Shown: piece after piece, positions 59,920 to 64,000 of the stretch | How the letters are laid out: each line of letters begins with the position of its first letter | Numbering within the stretch: the first letter of the stretch is position 1 | From: Neomicrococcus lactis | GTDB taxonomy: Bacteria > Actinomycetota > Actinomycetes > Actinomycetales > Micrococcaceae | Length of the DNA stretch: 64,000 bases | NCBI RefSeq assembly: GCF_014200305.1 | Contig: NZ_JACHBL010000001.1 | Location: forward strand, 1,302,001-1,366,000 | Reading direction: 5' to 3' | Notes under the pieces: generated by a model | Seen by the model: only the letters and a program-made list of their open reading frames with translations | Told to the model about the DNA's origin: nothing | Database searches by the model: none | Made by a program: the position numbers and the translations under genes

Positions 59920-60143
59920 ATCGACGTCAATGAGGGGTGACTGAGATGAATCTCCCCGCAACCTGGTGCATTTTGACGTCAATGTCGCCGTAATGGCGGG
60001 GAATCGTGGATGCACTTGGCTGAAATTGACGTCAAAGGGCCTGTGACTGCGTGTCAGCAAGGACTCGCTTGGCCTAAATCGACGTCAAAGTGACCGTTGC
60101 TGAAGTTCGGCGAGGCCTCACGTGGCCTAGGTTGACGTTAAAG
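59920..60143 (+). repeat. Regular array of five diverged TTGACGTC repeats (52-53-bp period)
   Basis: GACGTC cores at 59923, 59975, 60028, 60081 and (as GACGTT) 60134: spacings 52, 53, 53, 53. Conserved part about CTTGGCCTAAATCGACGTCA; the middle ~28 nt of each unit differ. It fills most of the 59931-60182 intergenic gap. The repeat copies vary, unlike CRISPR repeats, and no cas genes are near. Confidence 0.8.
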
Positions 60144-60182
60144 TGTGTGCGTCGACGCAGCGAATTCCAGAGAATCCGAAAG

Positions 60183-60995
60183 CTAGGATCCGATTCCGAT
60201 CATCGGCCCGAGCAGCGCAAACCCCACGAAACCAACGGCGTCAAGCAAGAAGTGAGCATAGACGAGCGGCATGACTCGGCGGTACTTCAGATAGAACGCA
60301 CCGAAGATCAGGCCCATCGCGAAGTTGCCGATGAACGGACCCACGCCTTGATACAGGTGGTAGGACCCGCGGACCACAGCACTAATCAGCACCACCCACA
60401 TCGGGCTGAAAGACAATCGGTGAAGCCGGTCAAAGAACCAGCCCACCACCACAACTTCTTCCAAAATGCCGTGCCGAAGCGCGGACAGCAGCAGCACCGG
60501 CACGGTCCACCAATAGGAGTCCAGAGCCGAGGGCACAATCGTGGTGGTCAGTCCAAGTGCACGCCCGGCTGCATACACGGCCAGGGTCCCCAGCCCCATG
60601 GCCAGAAACAGCAAGAACCCCCACAGGGCATCGCGGCCAATGCGGGCAAAGTCGAAGCCCAATAACTTGAATGGCGACACTCGCAAAGACACATACAACA
60701 AGAACAGCACCAGAGCCACCGGCGCCAGTGTGAAGAAGATGTCCAGCAGCTGATACGTCAGATCAAAATACTCGCGCGAATTCAGCGAGTTATTCAGCGA
60801 CGTGGTCTGCGATCCCAGCGGCGCCCGCGTTGCCTTATCCAAGAGATTCACCAGAGCATAAATGCCGGACTTTCCCAGGGACAACGCCAGGACTATGAAG
60901 ATTTCAAACCAGAGAACACGCCGAATAAATCCAGCAGAAGCTCCAGTAGAAGACGACAAACCCCACACATCCATGATCGAAGAACGTGGCTGCAT
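60183..60995 (-). CDS. CPBP-family intramembrane protease homologue
   Basis: About 270 aa; the start is taken at the ATG 60995 (TTG 61013 and ATG 60974 are alternatives, none with a good ribosome site). Around eight helices. Motif 1 is GILEEVVVVGWFFDRL, where the family EExxxR has Val in place of Arg. Motif 2 is SYHLYQGVGPFIG with His, and motif 3 LVYAHFLLDAVGF with His. The two Glu and two His needed for a metal-type site are kept. Some CPBP members act as proteases (Rce1-like), others not. 26 nt after the tpx stop. Confidence 0.85.
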   Translation of the reverse strand: MQPRSSIMDVWGLSSSTGASAGFIRRVLWFEIFIVLALSLGKSGIYALVNLLDKATRAPLGSQTTSLNNSLNSREYFDLTYQLLDIFFTLAPVALVLFLLYVSLRVSPFKLLGFDFARIGRDALWGFLLFLAMGLGTLAVYAAGRALGLTTTIVPSALDSYWWTVPVLLLSALRHGILEEVVVVGWFFDRLHRLSFSPMWVVLISAVVRGSYHLYQGVGPFIGNFAMGLIFGAFYLKYRRVMPLVYAHFLLDAVGFVGFALLGPMIGIGS

Positions 60996-61021
60996 GGGGT
61001 GAGTCAAGCGCAACGCAGGGC

Positions 61022-61519
61022 TTAGTTCAGAGCTGCGAGAGCGGCGTCGTAATCAGGTTCAGAGGAAATCTGCGGAACCAATTCGCTGTGGATGACCTTG
61101 CCGTCTTCGTCGAGCACTACGACGGAGCGGGACAAGAGGCCTTCCATCGCGGAGTCAACGAGGGTCACACCAAAGTCTTCACCGAACGAAGAGCGGAACG
61201 AGGAAGTCGCTACGACGTTCTCGATGCCCTCGGCACCGCAGAAGCGGCCCAAAGCAAACGGAAGGTCTTCGGACACAGTGACCACGGTGGTGTTCTCGAG
61301 GCCAGCGGCGACCTCGTTGAACTTGCGCACCGAGGCGGCGCAAACGCCGGTGTCGACCGACGGGAAGATGTTGAGCACTACGCGCTTGCCGCGGAGGTCT
61401 TCAGAGGTGATGGTGCCGAGGTCGGCTCCGGTCAGCGCGAAAGAGGGCGCTTCCTGTCCAACGGATGGGAGGTCGCCAATGGTGTTTGCGGGCGTGCCGC
61501 GGAAATCTACTGTTGCCAT
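61022..61519 (-). CDS. tpx: Thiol peroxidase
   Basis: 165 aa. Atypical 2-Cys peroxiredoxin: the peroxidatic Cys is in [17 protein letters not shown] (~residue 60) and the resolving Cys in [15 protein letters not shown] (~94), with Arg in [13 protein letters not shown]. Reduces hydrogen peroxide and alkyl peroxides in the cytoplasm with thioredoxin. ATG preceded by AAAGAG. Probably co-transcribed with the CPBP gene. Confidence 0.96.
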   Translation of the reverse strand: MATVDFRGTPANTIGDLPSVGQEAPSFALTGADLGTITSEDLRGKRVVLNIFPSVDTGVCAASVRKFNEVAAGLENTTVVTVSEDLPFALGRFCGAEGIENVVATSSFRSSFGEDFGVTLVDSAMEGLLSRSVVVLDEDGKVIHSELVPQISSEPDYDAALAALN

Positions 61520-61575
61520 AACTCTTTACTATCACGTCTCCTGACTCTCAAGCTGAGAGGTGGCAGGATGGCGTC

Positions 61576-62175
61576 ATGAAGACCACCAAGGCACTAGTGA
61601 TTGTTGATGTCCAAAATGACTTCGTCGAGGGCGGCGCGTTGGGCGTTGCTGGCGGCAACCGGGTGGCCGCTGGAATCGTTGATTTTCTGCGGCTGCACCC
61701 GGATGAGTACGCGCTGATCGCAACCAGCCAAGACTGGCACATTGACCCCGGCGAGCATTTCAGCACGTGGCCCGTCCACTGCGTCGCGGGCACGCCCGGC
61801 GCTGCGCTCGTTACTCCCTTAGCGGAAGCGCTGGCCGCACTTCACGTGCCCGTCCTTCATTTTCACAAAGGCCAGTACGACGACGGCTATTCAGCCGCGC
61901 ACGCCACCCCCGCGGGTGCCACTGACGAGGGCGACGCCACGTTGGCGGAACTCTTGGAGAATGAAGGCATCACTGAGGTGGACGTGGTGGGCATCGCGAC
62001 CGACCATTGCGTCCGCGCCACCGCTACAGATTTGGCTGCCGAGAAACGTCCATATGCACAGCGCGTCAAGGTTTTAGCTGACCTCGTGGCAGGGGTTTCA
62101 CCCGAGGTTTCGCAGCAGTTGTTGGATGAAGGATTCGCCCAGGCGAACGTGGTCGTGCGAGTTTCCGGAAACTAA
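61576..62175 (+). CDS. pncA: Nicotinamidase (pyrazinamidase)
   Basis: 199 aa. Catalytic triad: Asp in LVIVDVQNDFVEGG (~residue 10), Lys in VLHFHKGQYDDGY (~98) and Cys in VVGIATDHCVRATATD (~142). Metal-binding Asp and His residues are in TSQDWHIDPGEHFS (~52-65) and VHCV. Converts nicotinamide to nicotinate for NAD salvage. Divergent from tpx, convergent with hutI. Confidence 0.95.
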   Translation: MKTTKALVIVDVQNDFVEGGALGVAGGNRVAAGIVDFLRLHPDEYALIATSQDWHIDPGEHFSTWPVHCVAGTPGAALVTPLAEALAALHVPVLHFHKGQYDDGYSAAHATPAGATDEGDATLAELLENEGITEVDVVGIATDHCVRATATDLAAEKRPYAQRVKVLADLVAGVSPEVSQQLLDEGFAQANVVVRVSGN

Positions 62176-62248
62176 CGTCGATTAAAAAACGTTGACTAAA
62201 AAACTAGGGTCAGGCGGTCGCCGTCGACCGTCTCACACTAGCGATCAT

Positions 62249-63445
62249 TCACCTTGCGCCGTGAACCAGCTGGCCGCGCTTCCACGTTTGGTGGGTCAGC
62301 GGCATGCCGGGGCGGTACGCGATGTGGACGGCTGATGGTGCATTAAGAATGTGCAGGTCCGCGTACTTCCCCACTTCGAGCGAGCCGGTTTCCTGCTCAA
62401 TTCCCAAGGCAATGGCACCTGAGTGCGTCGCCGCCCGCAGAGCTTCCGCCACCGTCAGCTTCATTTGAAGCACCGCAGTGGTCACGCAATACGTGACCGA
62501 GGACGTAAAGCTCGAGCCCGGGTTGCAGTTGCTCGCGATAGCTACCACTACGCCGGCATCCAGCAACTCACGCGCTGGAGCGAGTGGCTCGCGCGTAGAG
62601 AGATCGCATGCTGGCAAGCACGTGGCCACCGTGCCTCGAGGTGAGGACGGGTCCGTCAACGAGAAGCTGCTCCAGGAATCTGCGAGCGCACGAACATCAG
62701 CGGCGGAGAGATGGTTCACGTGATCCACGCTCGCAGCGCCGAGCTCCACAGCAAGCTGCGTTCCAGGGCCTTCGCCCAGCTGATTGCCGTGAACGCGCAA
62801 TCCAAGACCCGCTGCCTTGCCCGCTTCCAAAACGGCCCGCGACTGTTCGGCATTGAACGCGCCGGTCTCGCAGAAGACATCGATCCACTCCACGTATGGT
62901 CGCACCGCGTCCAACATGGGTCCAGTCACCAATCGCGTGTACTCATCCGCGTCGGTTCCGGCGGGAACAACGTGGGCGCCCAGGAACGTGACGGTGTCGG
63001 CGATGGTCGAGGCCAATCGCGCGTGACGTGCTTCTTCCTCTACGTCCAGGCCGTAGCCGGTCTTTGTTTCCAGAGAGGTGGTTCCGCCAGCTGCGGCTTC
63101 GGCACGCCGACCCAACAGCAAACGCGTGAGGTCGTAGTCGCCCACGGCATGCGTGGCATCCGTGGTCACGCGAATGCCGCCGGCCGCGTACTTCTGACCC
63201 GCCATGCGCGCTTCAAACTCGGCAGAACGGTCGCCCGCAAATACCAAGTGCGAGTGCGAATCCACCCAGCCAGGCAAGACCGCACGCCCACCGACGTCCA
63301 CGAGAGTGTCAGCAGCTGGCGCCTCAGAGGCACGGCCAATCCACGCGATGCGCTCGCCTTCTACCACCAGCGCTGCGTCACGCAGCACGGTGTCTTCGGC
63401 GTCAATGGTTCGAAGTTCGGCGATGTTGGTAAAGAGAATGCTCAT
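62249..63445 (-). CDS. hutI: Imidazolonepropionase
   Basis: 398 aa. Amidohydrolase with metal ligands in LPGWVDSHSHLVFAGDRSAE (~residues 57-76), LGLRVHGNQLGEGPGTQLAV (~233-252; His) and VDHVNHLSAADVR (His); the Asp lies near AIASNCNPGSSF. Hydrolyses imidazolone-5-propionate to formiminoglutamate, the third step of histidine degradation. Its ATG overlaps the hutF stop (ATGA). Confidence 0.95.
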   Translation of the reverse strand: MSILFTNIAELRTIDAEDTVLRDAALVVEGERIAWIGRASEAPAADTLVDVGGRAVLPGWVDSHSHLVFAGDRSAEFEARMAGQKYAAGGIRVTTDATHAVGDYDLTRLLLGRRAEAAAGGTTSLETKTGYGLDVEEEARHARLASTIADTVTFLGAHVVPAGTDADEYTRLVTGPMLDAVRPYVEWIDVFCETGAFNAEQSRAVLEAGKAAGLGLRVHGNQLGEGPGTQLAVELGAASVDHVNHLSAADVRALADSWSSFSLTDPSSPRGTVATCLPACDLSTREPLAPARELLDAGVVVAIASNCNPGSSFTSSVTYCVTTAVLQMKLTVAEALRAATHSGAIALGIEQETGSLEVGKYADLHILNAPSAVHIAYRPGMPLTHQTWKRGQLVHGAR

Positions 63446-64000
63446 TGAAACTCCGGGTTGTCAGTCATGAACGCGCAGTACAGTTCGTCCACGCTACCGA
63501 GGGTGGCGTGGACGCCGTTCGTAGCGACCAATTGATCGTTGATGACCACCTTGTGCACGTCCGCGGAGGTAGCGGTCAGCGGCAACTGGTCGTCACGCGA
63601 ACCAAAAGTCCTGATGGATTCGGTATCCACCAAAACGTAGTCGCCGGTTACGGGGTTCAAGCCATAAGAAGGCATGCCCAAACTCTTCGCGCCGCCAGCA
63701 ACGGCGGCCTCCATAAGTTCGGCCGGCTGGAAACGCCCGCGCTGACCCGTGGCCAAACGTTCGCCATATTCCAGTCCGCGCATCTCCAAGTACGGGTCAA
63801 TCGAGGCGTGCTGATCCGTGCCCAAAGCAATCACCGCACCAGCGTCTGCGAGCTCCCGAGCCGGGCCAATGCCGTCAGCGAGGTCCGCCTCGGTGGTTGG
63901 GCACATGACCACAATGGACTGAGAGGCACCCAGCAGTTCAATGTCATGCTCGGTCAGATGCGTCGCGTGCACGGCACTAAAAGTCGGCGACAACAAGCCC
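63442..64000 (-). CDS. hutF: Formimidoylglutamate deiminase, C-terminal part (runs off the window)
   Basis: The last ~185 codons are present and the frame stays open to the window edge. SAVHATHLTEHDIELLGASQ has the metal-binding His, IVVMCPTTEADLADGIGPAR follows, and VIALGTDQHASIDPYLEMRG gives the catalytic Asp region of HutF-type amidohydrolases. Deiminates formiminoglutamate to formylglutamate, the actinobacterial/pseudomonad route. Coupled to hutI. Confidence 0.9.
   Translation of the reverse strand, partial: GLLSPTFSAVHATHLTEHDIELLGASQSIVVMCPTTEADLADGIGPARELADAGAVIALGTDQHASIDPYLEMRGLEYGERLATGQRGRFQPAELMEAAVAGGAKSLGMPSYGLNPVTGDYVLVDTESIRTFGSRDDQLPLTATSADVHKVVINDQLVATNGVHATLGSVDELYCAFMTDNPEFQ

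Noticed and set aside
59920-60143. CRISPR array
   Set aside because: The repeats are too diverged, only ~20 bp is conserved, and there are no cas genes or leader; the regular spacing is reported as a separate finding instead.
62176-62210. AACGTCGATTAAAAA / ACGTTGACTAAAAAA as part of the TTGACGTC family
   Set aside because: It lacks the GACGTC core and the GGCC flank; probably a chance A-rich duplication between pncA and hutI.

Overview
The window looks like an actinobacterial chromosome, most likely Micrococcales/Micrococcaceae. The reasons are moderately high GC, many GTG starts, ATGA/TAATG-coupled operons, a SAM-IV type riboswitch, a TetR (PaaR-type) controlled phenylacetate cluster, a Holin-X protein and the dusB-dgt-dnaG order. 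No replication origin, prophage or cas genes were seen. The one clear mobile element is an IS1249-like insertion sequence at 35043-36346.

Layout. 1-8.8 kb: start of tsf, rpsB, an M23 peptidase-like exported protein, two GT4 glycosyltransferases around a CAT-anticodon tRNA, an EamA/NIPA-like transporter overlapping a CDP-alcohol phosphatidyltransferase, a holin-like membrane protein and a DSD1-type PLP enzyme. 8.9-23.9 kb: a complete phenylacetate (PAA) catabolon: paaABCDE-paaG, an MHS-type permease, paaJ-paaF-paaH, a thioesterase, paaZ, the TetR repressor paaR, paaK and paaI. Five palindromes fitting ACCGNNCGNNCGGT sit in front of its transcription units. PaaK makes phenylacetyl-CoA, PaaABCE epoxidises it, PaaG isomerises it to the oxepin, PaaZ opens and oxidises the ring, and PaaF/H/J carry out the beta-oxidation-like steps. 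24-30.2 kb: a tripartite tricarboxylate transporter (tctC-tctB-tctA) with a coupled universal stress protein, divergent from a CitA/CitB-type two-component system. 30.2-36.5 kb: a decayed DUF2332 gene, a small orphan, etfB-etfA with a membrane diheme cytochrome b carrying an unusual repeat tail, the IS element and tRNA-Asn.

36.6-41.1 kb: dusB-dgt-dnaG. 41.3-47.1 kb: a TM2-domain protein, then a sulfur block (SAM riboswitch, sfnG, metN-metI-metQ). 47.2-48.05 kb: a decayed GT87/MptB-type mannosyltransferase. 48.1-54.9 kb: glyS with a coupled GNAT protein, a YdcZ-type transporter divergent from an S4 protein, two hydrolases, a SHOCT protein and a sortase-like lipoprotein without the catalytic Cys. 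54.8-57.5 kb: metY-metX behind a SAM-IV riboswitch. 57.8-60.2 kb: a VOC protein and an orphan AbiEi/DUF559-type gene in a dense field of TTGACGTC-containing repeats. 60.2-64 kb: a CPBP protease homologue, tpx, pncA, hutI and the 3' part of hutF.

Two things stand out beyond normal annotation. First, a 13-bp word, ACGACGNCGCAGC, occurs exactly ten times on both strands. It lies in several reading frames and in intergenic hairpins, where it is paired as inverted repeats at terminators much like the DNA-uptake sequences of Haemophilus and Neisseria. Second, the repeat field around the AbiEi/DUF559 gene includes five units at 52-53 bp spacing with conserved ends and variable middles. All functional calls are from reading the sequence; no database search was run.
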